A stretch of DNA of 64,000 nt from Nostoc sp. PCC 7107 (GCF_000316625.1 NC_019676.1:124001-188000), one strand, 5' to 3'; shown: positions 45,516 to 55,447, counted from the stretch's first letter. The notes: generated by a model from the letters alone, not told the origin. A program made the numbers and translations.

Positions 45516-46606
45516 TTCCATTTGTAGACCTAAAAACTCAATACTTAAGTATTAAAGACGAAATTGATACTGCCGTCTTAAAAGTACTTGCAAGTACGCA
45601 ATTCGTTTTGGGTAATGAAGTTAAAGCCTTTGAAGAAGAGTTTACCGATTACTGCAATGCAGATTATGGCATTGCTGTCAATACAGGTACTAGCGCCCTC
45701 CATTTAGCATTACTAGCAGCTGGCATCGGTGCGGGTGACGAAGTGATTACCGTGCCTTTCACCTTCGTTGCGACCACAGCAGCTATTTGCTACACCGGAG
45801 CCACCCCCGTTTTCGTAGATATCGATCCTGTTTCCTACACAATCGATGTCACCCAAATTGAAAAAGCGATAACTGAACGCACCAAAGCGATTCTACCCGT
45901 GCATTTGTACGGTCAACCAGCAGACATGGAGCCAATTTTGGACATTGCTCGCCGTCATGGTTTAGTCGTTATAGAAGATGCCGCGCAAGCTCACGGGGCT
46001 GAGTACAAGGGGCAACGTGTAGGTAGTATTGGTGACGTAGGTTGTTTTAGTTTTTACCCTGGTAAAAACTTAGGTGCTTATGGTGAAGGAGGTATGGCAG
46101 TCACCAATAATCCAGAATATGCCCATACTATGGGAATGCTGCGCGACTGGGGTCAAGAACGCAGGTATCACCATGTTTTGAAGGGTTACAACTATCGCAT
46201 GGATGGCATCCAGGGAGCGATTTTACGGGTGAAATTACGCTACATCGAAGGCTGGACAGAAGCAAGAAGAACACACGCAGCCCACTATGACCAACTTTTG
46301 GCAAAATCTGGTGTAGGTATACCTGCTGTAATGCCTTACAGCCGTCATGTTTATCATGTCTACGCAGTGCGATCGCCAGAGCGAGATGCCCTACAACAAA
46401 GTCTGCAAGAGATGGAAATTCAAACAGGTATTCATTACCCAATTCCTGTCCATTTACAACCAGCTTATTCAGACTTAGGTTACAAGCCAGGTGATTTTCC
46501 GCACTCAGAAGCCGCATCTAGGGAAGTTTTATCGCTACCTATGTATGCAGAACTAAGCAAAGAGTCACAAACTCAGGTTGCCAAAGCCGTAATTAGCTTA
46601 ACATAA
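45512..46606 (+). CDS. DegT/DnrJ/EryC1 aminotransferase (WbpE/WlbC-like)
   Basis: This 364-residue PLP enzyme begins [18 protein letters not shown]. The internal aldimine lysine is Lys185 in [29 protein letters not shown] contains the PLP-phenol Asp, and [18 protein letters not shown] the phosphate-binding region. Family members transfer an amino group from glutamate to 3-keto (or 4-keto) UDP-sugars. The GTG start overlaps the previous stop (GTGA). Together with the WbpB- and WbpD-like genes it should make a UDP-2,3-diacetamido-uronic acid. Confidence 0.9.
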   Translation: MIPFVDLKTQYLSIKDEIDTAVLKVLASTQFVLGNEVKAFEEEFTDYCNADYGIAVNTGTSALHLALLAAGIGAGDEVITVPFTFVATTAAICYTGATPVFVDIDPVSYTIDVTQIEKAITERTKAILPVHLYGQPADMEPILDIARRHGLVVIEDAAQAHGAEYKGQRVGSIGDVGCFSFYPGKNLGAYGEGGMAVTNNPEYAHTMGMLRDWGQERRYHHVLKGYNYRMDGIQGAILRVKLRYIEGWTEARRTHAAHYDQLLAKSGVGIPAVMPYSRHVYHVYAVRSPERDALQQSLQEMEIQTGIHYPIPVHLQPAYSDLGYKPGDFPHSEAASREVLSLPMYAELSKESQTQVAKAVISLT

Positions 46607-46618
46607 CCGATAAATTTG

Positions 46619-47323
46619 ATGTCCAATCCAGGTACAATTAAGACAGTCACAGCTATCCACGGCTTACAAGCAGAAAAGCTAGACCCTGATTTTGAAATTC
46701 AACTATCAGAATATTTAAATACTCAATATGAACAAAAATCATTAATCGAATTATACGCACGTTTTGCTACAAGTGACGGCGACTTTGACGCGCTAATGCG
46801 GCGAGCTATTTGGCGTGCAGCAGCACGTAAATTCGGACATAACATTCGTATTGGCAATGGTGTAGGTTTTAAACATCTCGAAACCTTTGAGATTGGGAAC
46901 CAGGTATTTATTGGTTCACAAACCTATATTCAGGGAAGGTTTGATGGTACTTGCATCATTGGTAATCATGTTTGGATTGGACCACAGAGCTACTTTGATG
47001 CCCGTTATTTAATTATTGAAGATTATGTGGGATGGGGCCCAGGTGCAAAAGTGCTGGGTTCATCACACACTGGATTGCCGATTGATGTTCCCATCATCCA
47101 AACAGACTTAGAAATTAAATCAGTAAAAGTGGAAACAGGAGCCGATATTGGCATGAATGCGGCAATCTTACCTGGGGTAACAATTGGCCGAGGCAGCATT
47201 GTTGGCGCTGGTGCAGTCGTAACCAAAGATGTACCACCTTACGCGATCGTCGCTGGTGTCCCTGCTAAGTTTTTACGCTGGCGGGAAGGATATGAACCAT
47301 CAAAGGAAGAATATGCAAAATAA
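46619..47323 (+). CDS. Hexapeptide-repeat acyltransferase
   Basis: The 234-residue protein has an N-terminal helical region (FEIQLSEYLNTQYEQKSLIELYARFATSDGDFD) and then a left-handed beta-helix (IRIGNGVGFKHLETFEIGNQVFIGSQTYIQGRF, ADIGMNAAILPGVTIGRGSIVGAGAVVTKDVPPYAIVAGVPAK). The LGSSHTG segment provides the likely catalytic His. It should O- or N-acylate a sugar nucleotide. ATG 46619 is preferred over the in-frame TTG three bases earlier. It is followed by, and overlaps by 11 bases, an epimerase gene, suggesting a second sugar-building module. Confidence 0.87.
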   Translation: MSNPGTIKTVTAIHGLQAEKLDPDFEIQLSEYLNTQYEQKSLIELYARFATSDGDFDALMRRAIWRAAARKFGHNIRIGNGVGFKHLETFEIGNQVFIGSQTYIQGRFDGTCIIGNHVWIGPQSYFDARYLIIEDYVGWGPGAKVLGSSHTGLPIDVPIIQTDLEIKSVKVETGADIGMNAAILPGVTIGRGSIVGAGAVVTKDVPPYAIVAGVPAKFLRWREGYEPSKEEYAK

Positions 47324-48287
47324 ACGAATTTTAATTACAGGCGGTGCAGGTTTAGTTGGTTCCCATATTGCCGATTTGTTGGTAAATGAAGGAGTCTCTG
47401 AAATTATTGTTTTAGATAACTTCACCCGTGGACAGCTGAAAAACCTTGCTTGGGCAAAAGAAAATGGCCCTTTAGTAATCGTAGAAGGCGACATCCGCGA
47501 TCAAAAACTCCTGGGTGAAGTCATGCAAGGTGTGGATATAGTCTTTCATCAAGCAGCAATTCGCATTACCCAATGTGCCGAAGAACCGCGTTTGGCATTA
47601 GAAGTTTTGGCAGATGGCACTTTCAACGTTTTGGAAGCAGCAGTGAAAGCCGGGGTAAAAAAGGTAGTCGCGGCCTCATCAGCCTCGATATACGGCATGG
47701 CAGAGGAGTTTCCCACAACTGAATCTCATCACCCTTACAATAACCGCACCATCTACGGAGCGGCAAAGGTCTTTAATGAGGGCTTGTTACGCAGTTTCTA
47801 TGATATGTATGGGCTGGACTATGTAGCATTACGCTATTTTAACGTCTACGGTCCACGCATGGATATTTACGGTGTATACACGGAAGTATTGATTCGCTGG
47901 ATGGAGCGCATTGCAACAGGTCAGCCACCACTGATTTTCGGTGATGGCAAACAGACAATGGACTTTGTTTATATTGAAGACATTGCCAGAGCAAATATCT
48001 TAGCTGCCAAAGCCGATGTTACGGATGATGTGTTTAATATTGCCAGTCATGTGGAAAGCAGCCTGAACGACCTAGCTTATAGTTTGGCTAAGGTGATGGG
48101 TTCAGATTTACAGCCAGAATATGGGCCAGAACGCAAAGTTAACCCCGTGTCCCGGCGATTGGCAGATGTGAGTAAAGCCAAGCAATTGCTGGGTTTTGAG
48201 GCGCAGGTATCCTTAGAAGAAGGATTGCGTCGGCTAGTGAGTTGGTGGCGCGAACAGAAATTGGCAAAGGAAGCAAGCAATGTCTGA
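47313..48287 (+). CDS. NAD-dependent sugar-nucleotide epimerase/dehydratase
   Basis: The 324-residue extended SDR has KRILITGGAGLVGSHIADLL (NAD motif at about 10-16), ASSASIYG, the catalytic YGAAK near 148, RYFNVYGPRM and DFVYIEDIARA, as in UDP-glucose/GlcNAc 4-epimerases and related dehydratases. The frame extends upstream to 47229 inside the previous gene, but ATG 47313 follows AAGGAAGA and gives the correct N-terminus. It overlaps the preceding acyltransferase by 11 bases and the following aminotransferase by eight, so the three are tightly coupled. Confidence 0.9.
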   Translation: MQNKRILITGGAGLVGSHIADLLVNEGVSEIIVLDNFTRGQLKNLAWAKENGPLVIVEGDIRDQKLLGEVMQGVDIVFHQAAIRITQCAEEPRLALEVLADGTFNVLEAAVKAGVKKVVAASSASIYGMAEEFPTTESHHPYNNRTIYGAAKVFNEGLLRSFYDMYGLDYVALRYFNVYGPRMDIYGVYTEVLIRWMERIATGQPPLIFGDGKQTMDFVYIEDIARANILAAKADVTDDVFNIASHVESSLNDLAYSLAKVMGSDLQPEYGPERKVNPVSRRLADVSKAKQLLGFEAQVSLEEGLRRLVSWWREQKLAKEASNV

Positions 48288-49482
48288 TAAAATCCAATCT
48301 ATCCCGATCGCTAAACCTTGGTTAGGTGAAGCTGAGGCTGAAGCAGCTAGCCGTGCGATTATGTCTGGGTGGGTAACACAAGGGCCAGAAGTCGCCGCCT
48401 TTGAGCAAGAGTTTGCAGCTTACGTAGACGCAAACTCGGCTTGTGCTGTCTCCAATTGCACCACAGCATTGCATTTAGCGCTATTAGCTGTAGGTGTGAA
48501 ACCTGGGGATGAAGTGATTACCGTCAGCCATTCTTATATTGCCACCGCTAACAGTATTCGCTACTGCGGTGCAATACCAGTGTTTGTGGATATTGAACCA
48601 CAGACATACAACATCAATCCGATGTTAATTGAGGATGTGATTAGCAAACAGACTCGCGCCATCCTGATCGTCCACCAAATCGGGATGCCTTGCGACCTAA
48701 AAGCCATCTTGGATATTGCCCACCGTTACAATTTACCAGTAATTGAAGATGCAGCTTGTGCGATCGGTAGTGAAATCCTCTGGGATGGAAACTGGGAGAA
48801 AATTGGCAAACCACATGGGGATATCGCCTGCTTTTCTTTTCACCCCCGCAAAGTCATCACCACTGGCGACGGTGGGATGCTTACTACCAACAACCTCGAA
48901 TATGACAAACAGTTTCGCCTGTGGCGGCAACATGGGATGAGCGTCCCCGATACTGTACGCCACGGTGCAAAACAGGTGATATTTGAGTCATATCCCATGC
49001 TGGGTTACAACTACCGCATGACTGATATTCAAGCAGCAGTCGGGCGAGAACAACTCAAGCGGCTTCCAGAAATTGTGGAACGTCGGCGTTATTTAGCACA
49101 AAGATATCAAGAAATACTAGCAGATATACCGGGATTAAAATTACCGAGTCAGCCAAATTGGGCAAAGAGTAACTGGCAGAGTTTTTGTGTCCGGCTAACA
49201 GAGAAATATGACCAGGTACAAGTCATGCAGGCAATGCTAGATGCTGGCATTGCCACACGACGCGGGATTATGTGCGCCCACCGCGAAAGTGCTTATCAAA
49301 GTGAAGCTTGGTCATGTGGAGTTGAGCCAAAAGCTTGTGAGTGTGAAGTTGGTAAGTGCGATCGCCTGTTTGAAAGTGAGCAAGCACAGGACAATACTGT
49401 TCTCTTACCCTTATTTCACCAAATGACTGAGCCAGAACAAAACTATGTAGTAAAAGTGTTAAAAACAGCTTGTGAGAGTTAA
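48280..49482 (+). CDS. DegT/DnrJ/EryC1 aminotransferase with Cys-rich insert
   Basis: The 400-residue PLP enzyme has Lys191 in FSFHPRKVITTGDGG as Schiff-base lysine (a variant with Arg before Lys), IEDAACAIGSE for the PLP Asp and [16 protein letters not shown] for the phosphate site. The N-terminus IPIAKPWLGEAEAEAASRAI is typical of sugar aminotransferases of this type. Near the C-terminus, residues about 344-366 form an extra Cys-rich segment (Cys346, then CECEVGKC) before the conserved AQDNTVLLPLFHQMTE. The segment's DNA contains a HIP1 octamer and heptamer-like repeats. It should aminate the product of the epimerase that overlaps it by eight bases. Confidence 0.88.
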   Translation: MSDKIQSIPIAKPWLGEAEAEAASRAIMSGWVTQGPEVAAFEQEFAAYVDANSACAVSNCTTALHLALLAVGVKPGDEVITVSHSYIATANSIRYCGAIPVFVDIEPQTYNINPMLIEDVISKQTRAILIVHQIGMPCDLKAILDIAHRYNLPVIEDAACAIGSEILWDGNWEKIGKPHGDIACFSFHPRKVITTGDGGMLTTNNLEYDKQFRLWRQHGMSVPDTVRHGAKQVIFESYPMLGYNYRMTDIQAAVGREQLKRLPEIVERRRYLAQRYQEILADIPGLKLPSQPNWAKSNWQSFCVRLTEKYDQVQVMQAMLDAGIATRRGIMCAHRESAYQSEAWSCGVEPKACECEVGKCDRLFESEQAQDNTVLLPLFHQMTEPEQNYVVKVLKTACES

Positions 49483-49687
49483 TTCATCAAGATAATCTTC
49501 AGGCGGTTCAACTCATTACTCAGTCGGAGTTTCAAAGAATCAAAACTTTATTGGCTTAAATTCCTGAAAACCTTCTTACTACACAATTACTTTACTTGAT
49601 TATACCAATTACCTTTGAAGAAACTCTGAACATCGGTTCCTTAATTTTAATAACTCAAATTTATCGAAATTCTGTCTATCACATCTT

Positions 49688-52600
49688 ATGAATACTCTTT
49701 TTTCCAATCAAGTTCCCAGTATTACTAATTTCACGGAGCCAGGAAATACCTACGAATTAGGTATGAAATTCCGTAGTGCCAGAACTGGTAACATTACCAA
49801 AATCCGCTTTTGGAAAGCCCCTAGTGAAACGGGTACTCATGTTGGCAAACTGTGGACAGCTACAGGGCAACTCTTAACCAGTGTCACCTTTACGAACGAA
49901 ACAGCTTCTGGTTGGCAGGAGCAAACATTAGATCAACCAATTCTTATTCAAGATAATACCACCTACGTAGTTTCCGTTAACATCAATAGCCACTACGTCG
50001 CCACCTATGATGAACTAGCTACTTCCATTGTTAATGGCGACCTCTCCTCCGTTGCCGATGATAACAATGGGGTATTTAATAGTACGCCTGGTGCCTTTCC
50101 CAGTAATTCCTATCGCAATACTAACTACTACCGAGATGTCGACTTTGTTTATGTCCCACAACCAACAATTACCAAGATTAGCGGCAATAATCAGAGTGGT
50201 TTAGCTGGCAGCACCTTACCCAATCCCTTAATTGTTGAAGTCAGAGATGCTGCTGGTAATGTCCAACCTAATGCCCCAGTTACATTTAGTGTTATCAGTG
50301 GTGGAGGCTCAGTCTCTCCCGCTAGTGGAGTTACCAATGCTAATGGCCAATTTATTACCAATTTCACCCTGGGAGCCACTGCTGGTGCCACACTATCCAT
50401 AACTAACACCGTCACAGCCACCGCCAATGGTATAGGTAGCGTGACCTTCTTTGCAAATGCTAATCCGTCAGGCAACACACAAGTAGTTTTGACAAACCAG
50501 GTTCCTAGCATTGCGAATAATATTGATAACAATGGCACTTCCTACGAATTAGGGATGAAATTCCGCAGTGCTAGAAGTGGACAAGTTACACTCCTACGCT
50601 TCTGGAAAGCTCCTAGTGAAACAGGGACTCATGTTGGTAAGCTCTGGACAGCCACAGGAACACTTTTAGCCAGTGTCACCTTTACGAACGAAACAGCTTC
50701 TGGCTGGCAAGAGCAGTTACTAGATACGCCAATTAATATTCAAGCCAACACGACCTACGTAGTTTCTGTGAACGTTAATAGCCACTACGCTATCACTTAT
50801 GATGAACTAGCTACTTCCATCATCAATGGCGACGTTAGCTCTGTGGCCGATGGGAACAATGGACTATACAATGTCAATGTCCATTCTTTCCCACAAAATT
50901 CCTACCGCAATAGTAACTATTATCGAGATATTGGCTTTGTCGTTGGTAGTAACTTATTGAAAGTGAGTGGAGATAATCAAACTGGTACTACAGGTAATGC
51001 TTTACCCGATCCTCTAGTTGTGAAAGTTATCAATGCTCAAAACAGTCCCCAAGCTGGAGTTACAGTCAACTTCAGTGTCACTATGGGGGGAGGGTCAGTT
51101 TCCCCGACAAGTACAGTTACCAATGCCAGCGGTGAAGCCAGTACAACCTTGACATTGGGAGCAGTTCCTGCGGGTTTAGGAGGAGTAGTAGTTACAGCGA
51201 TCGCCCCTGGTATTGGTAGTGAAACCTTTTTAGCAGCAGCGGCTCCCAGTGAACCCAATCCTATTTATTTAGAAAACCTCAATGCTGGTACGAATAGCTG
51301 GAAGATGACCAACCGTGCCAGTGGCGAGATTGCCGGTTATGCTTCAGCAACCAGCGTCAACAAAGGTGAAACTCTAGATATCAAAGTTTCGCTGGCACAA
51401 GCTGGTCAATTTGCCATTGATGTCTACCGTTTGGGCTATTATGGCGGTGCAGGAGGCAGACTGATGGCCAGTAGTGGTTCACTACAAGGCACTACTCAAC
51501 CCGCCTGTACTTTAGACCCAGATACTCGTTTGATTGAGTGTAACTGGACAACTTCCTATGCCCTACAGGTAAATAATAACTGGGTAAGCGGTCTTTACAT
51601 CGCCAAACTCACCGACCACAGCACTGGCAAACAAGCTCATGTGTGGTTTGTAGTGCGTGATGATGGCAGCGAAGCGGATATTATTTTCCAAAGTGCAGTC
51701 TCTACTGTACTGGCATACAGTACAATGGGAGGCTACAGCCTATACAACTATAACAGTATTGGTGGACAAAGGGCTTACAAAGTTTCCTATGACCGACCCT
51801 ACTCCCAAGCCAGTTATCAGGAATCTTACGAAGCTGACACACCTTTGCGATGGGAATACAACATGGTGCGGTGGTTGGAATCGCAAGCCTACGATATCAC
51901 CTACACAGACAATATGCAGGTACACTCTAACGGACAAAAATTACTAAATCATAAAGTATACCTGTCTGTCGGTCATGATGAGTACTGGTCAAAAGAGATG
52001 TTTGATCATGTCAAAGCGGCTCGTGATGCAGGAATTAATTTGGGATTCTTCTCTGCTAACACCTGCTATTGGCGAGTCAGATTTGAAAATTCTACCCCTG
52101 CGGCTGGACAAGTTAGGCCAAATAGAGTCATGACTTGTTATAAACAGGATTGGGCATTAGATCCGATTGCCCAGCAACAAGGAATATCAGCCGCTACTAA
52201 TAAATTTCGGAGTTTCCAGAACCAACAGCCAGAAAATTCCTTATTAGGAGTGATGTATGGTAGTGACACACCTAATATTTACGGTGGTAGTAATTTTGTT
52301 GTCACTAACAGCAACGATCCATACTATGCAAACACAGGACTACAAAATGGGCAACAGTTATTTTTGTTAGTGGGTTATGAATGGGATTTTGTAGTGAATA
52401 ATGGTTCTACCCCACCAGGACTGGTGATTTTATCTGAATCACCAGTCTCACCTTCAGCTTTATTACCCACCTTTGATGAGCCACCTGGAGAACCAGGTCT
52501 GCCTGCTAATCAAGATTACACCAAATCTAACTCAGCTCGCTATACCGCAGCTAGTGGGGCAAAAGTCTTTGCTTCCGGCACAATTCAATGGGCATGGGGG

Positions 52601-52723
52601 CTAGATAGTGAAGATGTTACACCAGCGCGGGCAGATAGTCGCGTTAAGCAAATGACTGTCAACATTCTTGCAGATATGGAAGCCAGACCCCAGAAACCAG
52701 ATGCAAACATCATCATTCCATAA
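49688..52723 (+). CDS. Multidomain DUF4082 / Ig-like / DMFA2_C-like protein
   Basis: The 1011-residue protein has two copies of a DUF4082-plus-Ig unit. DUF4082 modules occupy about 1-160 and 267-420 (both with YELGMKFRSAR, TGTHVGKLWTATG, SYRN-NYYRD). Big_1-like modules occupy about 160-258 and 421-519 (VTFSVISGGGSVSP and VNFSVTMGGGSVSP). The rest, about 525-1007, resembles the C-terminal domain of the N,N-dimethylformamidase large subunit (FAIDVYRLGYYGGAGGR, YLSVGHDEYWSKEMFDHVKAA, NTCYWRVRFE). No signal peptide is visible, although the modules are typical of extracellular proteins. It sits between sugar-synthesis and glycosyltransferase genes and is followed by a terminator, so it is the last gene of its unit. 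It may be a glycan-binding or glycan-modifying protein. Confidence 0.85.
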   Translation: MNTLFSNQVPSITNFTEPGNTYELGMKFRSARTGNITKIRFWKAPSETGTHVGKLWTATGQLLTSVTFTNETASGWQEQTLDQPILIQDNTTYVVSVNINSHYVATYDELATSIVNGDLSSVADDNNGVFNSTPGAFPSNSYRNTNYYRDVDFVYVPQPTITKISGNNQSGLAGSTLPNPLIVEVRDAAGNVQPNAPVTFSVISGGGSVSPASGVTNANGQFITNFTLGATAGATLSITNTVTATANGIGSVTFFANANPSGNTQVVLTNQVPSIANNIDNNGTSYELGMKFRSARSGQVTLLRFWKAPSETGTHVGKLWTATGTLLASVTFTNETASGWQEQLLDTPINIQANTTYVVSVNVNSHYAITYDELATSIINGDVSSVADGNNGLYNVNVHSFPQNSYRNSNYYRDIGFVVGSNLLKVSGDNQTGTTGNALPDPLVVKVINAQNSPQAGVTVNFSVTMGGGSVSPTSTVTNASGEASTTLTLGAVPAGLGGVVVTAIAPGIGSETFLAAAAPSEPNPIYLENLNAGTNSWKMTNRASGEIAGYASATSVNKGETLDIKVSLAQAGQFAIDVYRLGYYGGAGGRLMASSGSLQGTTQPACTLDPDTRLIECNWTTSYALQVNNNWVSGLYIAKLTDHSTGKQAHVWFVVRDDGSEADIIFQSAVSTVLAYSTMGGYSLYNYNSIGGQRAYKVSYDRPYSQASYQESYEADTPLRWEYNMVRWLESQAYDITYTDNMQVHSNGQKLLNHKVYLSVGHDEYWSKEMFDHVKAARDAGINLGFFSANTCYWRVRFENSTPAAGQVRPNRVMTCYKQDWALDPIAQQQGISAATNKFRSFQNQQPENSLLGVMYGSDTPNIYGGSNFVVTNSNDPYYANTGLQNGQQLFLLVGYEWDFVVNNGSTPPGLVILSESPVSPSALLPTFDEPPGEPGLPANQDYTKSNSARYTAASGAKVFASGTIQWAWGLDSEDVTPARADSRVKQMTVNILADMEARPQKPDANIIIP

Positions 52724-52773
52724 ACCATCTCAAAATCGCTAGTAACATCACTACGTTATCAATCGTTTGATTC

Positions 52774-52806
52774 AAAGATAGGAAAGACAGATTCTTTCCT
52801 ATCTTT
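52774..52806 (+). terminator. Rho-independent-type terminator after the DUF4082 gene
   Basis: A perfect 13-base stem (AAAGATAGGAAAG at 52774-52786, complementary arm 52794-52806) has a seven-base loop and is followed by ATTTT. It begins 51 bases after the stop. The remaining gap to 53045 (322 bases in total) is AT-rich and shows no gene; it should carry a promoter for the following glycosyltransferase genes. Confidence 0.75.
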
Positions 52807-53045
52807 ATTTTGGCTATTAATGGATATTATGTTGGATTTTGGTAATATCAAGTAGAGTATTTTATGCGTAAACTGAAACTTATCTATTTACAGAAAAAGC
52901 AACACTAACAGCTAATTACTAACATGTCCTACATATAATTGATATTTTTGTAAAAATTAAATCATACGTCTATATTAATTCTCATTAATACAGCGGATAA
53001 GTTCGATGATGTAGATTTTAAATCTACCTTACCAATAAGGATATT

Positions 53046-55376
53046 ATGCAGAATAATTTTAAGCCAAAATTGGTATTTTTTCGTTATAAAGATGATGAGA
53101 ATTTACCCAACTTTTTGATATTACACAAACAACAACATATCCAGTGTTTATCTGAATTTTTTGAAGTAACTGTAATTAATGAGAATTGTGATTATCAACA
53201 AATTTGTGACCAGTACCAGCCAGATATCACTCTTTTTGAAAGTGGGGTAAATTATCGACGATGCTACAGATTAGAAATTACGAATACTCATATTTATCCA
53301 GAAATACCCAAACTAGGTTTTCATAATGGGGACTCTTGGTGTGAAGCTCGTGCTGGCTTTATCTCTGATATGGAAAGTTGGGGAATAGAAACCTTCTTTT
53401 CTATTGCTACAACTACCCCTGAACATACGCCAGAAATTGCTGGCAATACTTTTGTTTGGCCTAACTTTATTGATCCGCAAATTTATCAAGACTATGGGCA
53501 AGACAAGATTATCCCAGTTATGTTTACTGGTGGAATTAATCAACTTTATCCTTGGCGGCAGAGGATTCATAAGCTAATTTCCCAGAATTATCCCTCATTA
53601 ATTTGCCCACATCTAGGATATCATCAGCGTGCTGCTTTCAAGATGTTGGAAGGTGAGCAATATGCCCGTACAATTAATTCTGCTTGGTTTGTGCCAACCT
53701 GTGGTTCCATAGAAAAAGAAATAATCCGTAAACATTTAGAAATACCAGGTTCTAAATCCTGTTTAATTACTGAAAAAACTTCTGTTTTGGAGTCTGCTGG
53801 CTTTGTTGATATGCAAAATTGCGTGTTTGCAGATGAAGATAATGTATTAGACAAGCTAGATTACCTATTTAATAATTTAGATAAATTATCAGAAATTATC
53901 GATGCAGGATACCAGCTTGTTCACACTCACCATACATTCAAACAACGGGATCAAATCTATCAATGGTTTAATCTCCAAAAACATCTTCAATCTCATCAGA
54001 AAATTATTCAAACAAGCCCTTTTGGTTTACTTTCTATTGTCGAAAAATTATCTGGAATGCAAAGTTCCCACATCATTGGTAATGGATTAATTCTGGAAAT
54101 CCTTCGCCAAGGAGATCAGAAATTACGCGCTGGTGAATATGCAGAGGCAGAAAGTGCATATCTAAAATGTGTCAATCATATATATTGGATGCCTGAGCCA
54201 AAACTACGATTAGCAATATGTCACCTTTATCAAGGAGACGCTAAGACAGCATATCATTGGATTACTCAACCAATTAAATATACTTTAGAAGAGTATAAAG
54301 CCCTAGATCCTGATCCCATAGAATGGGCATATTTGATTATTACTTTACTGTGTCAAGGTGAACTCAATCAGGCGGTTGCGCGTGTTAATGAATTTACATT
54401 GCTGATTCATCCTGAGTTAGACCGCATCCGTTGGGTAGTCAACCTGCTTAACAATCCCGGTAGTAAAGTAAATCCATTAAATATTTCTACAGAAAAATGC
54501 CGTTTGAGTGTACATCAATTACCTGAGCGCAGCTTAGATGACTGGTTGGTTCAACTTTGTAAGATGCTACAAGCTTGCGGACAGTCGCATTTAGTAAATA
54601 CCTTAACTCATAATCTCGATTTAAAACTGCCTTTCCTAGCACCACAAAAATCTGTAAATTATCCCTTATACATATCATGGTTAAAGCAGAATTTAAATTT
54701 GAGTGCCAGAATATTGGCAAGAACAAAAAAATCGAGTTTTTCTCACAAGGAAAATCTTCTATATAAAAGAGTTAAATCTAAATTAAATAGAGAAATTGAA
54801 AAATTTATCATCCAACCCTTAAATAATTGGGAATCTCAGGTAGGATACTTTTTACCTTACAATCTTTCTAGTATGAGACATGATGAGTTATGTCAGGAAA
54901 TTCACAATATTAGTCAAGAAAATATCCAAACAGTTTTAGTTATTGGAGCAGGCAATGGGCAGTTAGCAACGGAAGCATTACTCGCTCATTTGCATTCTAA
55001 GTTAGACAAGATAAATGTGGTTTGTCTTAATACTGCCACAGAAAACTTCCAGAAATTACAAAAACGATATAGGCATAGTAAATCCGTAGTTTTTTATACT
55101 CTAAACCTCAATTGTTCTGAAAAATTTTCTGTGATAGATTGCATCAAATACAAGGAAGAAAAAGTATCTTTTGATCTAGTATTAATTGATGCCAATAATC
55201 TTCAAACTGATTTTGATATCAATGAGGTTTATGGAGCAAATTATTTAATAATTAATAATGTCAATCAGAGGTTTAATTATAATAAATACCAAGCATTAAT
55301 TGCTGACATTAATTATATTACCGTGTCACAAAATCTTTATCTCCGTAAAGGATATGCTCTTTTTAAGAGAAGGTAG
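53046..55376 (+). CDS. Chimeric glycosyltransferase-like / TPR-like / methyltransferase-like protein
   Basis: The 776-residue protein has about 1-310 resembling CgeB/GT1-type glycosyltransferases: PDITLFESGVNYRRCYRLEI, then PGSKSCLITEKTSVLESAGF and FADEDNVLDKLDYLFNN with the acceptor-side tail HHTFKQRDQIYQW. About 340-470 looks like TPR helices (KLRAGEYAEAESAYLKCVNHIYWMPEPKLRLAICHLYQGDAKTA). From about 620 a Rossmann-like segment VLVIGAGNGQLATEALLAHL resembles a class-I SAM methyltransferase, ending DLVLIDANNL and RKGYALFKRR. The individual domains are judged by eye. It begins the second plus-strand unit, after a terminator. Confidence 0.68.
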   Translation: MQNNFKPKLVFFRYKDDENLPNFLILHKQQHIQCLSEFFEVTVINENCDYQQICDQYQPDITLFESGVNYRRCYRLEITNTHIYPEIPKLGFHNGDSWCEARAGFISDMESWGIETFFSIATTTPEHTPEIAGNTFVWPNFIDPQIYQDYGQDKIIPVMFTGGINQLYPWRQRIHKLISQNYPSLICPHLGYHQRAAFKMLEGEQYARTINSAWFVPTCGSIEKEIIRKHLEIPGSKSCLITEKTSVLESAGFVDMQNCVFADEDNVLDKLDYLFNNLDKLSEIIDAGYQLVHTHHTFKQRDQIYQWFNLQKHLQSHQKIIQTSPFGLLSIVEKLSGMQSSHIIGNGLILEILRQGDQKLRAGEYAEAESAYLKCVNHIYWMPEPKLRLAICHLYQGDAKTAYHWITQPIKYTLEEYKALDPDPIEWAYLIITLLCQGELNQAVARVNEFTLLIHPELDRIRWVVNLLNNPGSKVNPLNISTEKCRLSVHQLPERSLDDWLVQLCKMLQACGQSHLVNTLTHNLDLKLPFLAPQKSVNYPLYISWLKQNLNLSARILARTKKSSFSHKENLLYKRVKSKLNREIEKFIIQPLNNWESQVGYFLPYNLSSMRHDELCQEIHNISQENIQTVLVIGAGNGQLATEALLAHLHSKLDKINVVCLNTATENFQKLQKRYRHSKSVVFYTLNLNCSEKFSVIDCIKYKEEKVSFDLVLIDANNLQTDFDINEVYGANYLIINNVNQRFNYNKYQALIADINYITVSQNLYLRKGYALFKRR

Positions 55377-55447
55377 AGTTTGATTGCATGATAAAATACA
55401 CTATTAAAATGACAAAGTAGATAATTTATAATCTCACAATAATCAAT

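Noticed and set aside
47229-47312. N-terminal extension of the sugar epimerase to 47229
   Set aside because: The extension lies inside the preceding acyltransferase gene and lacks a ribosome site; the ATG at 47313 gives the normal Rossmann start.
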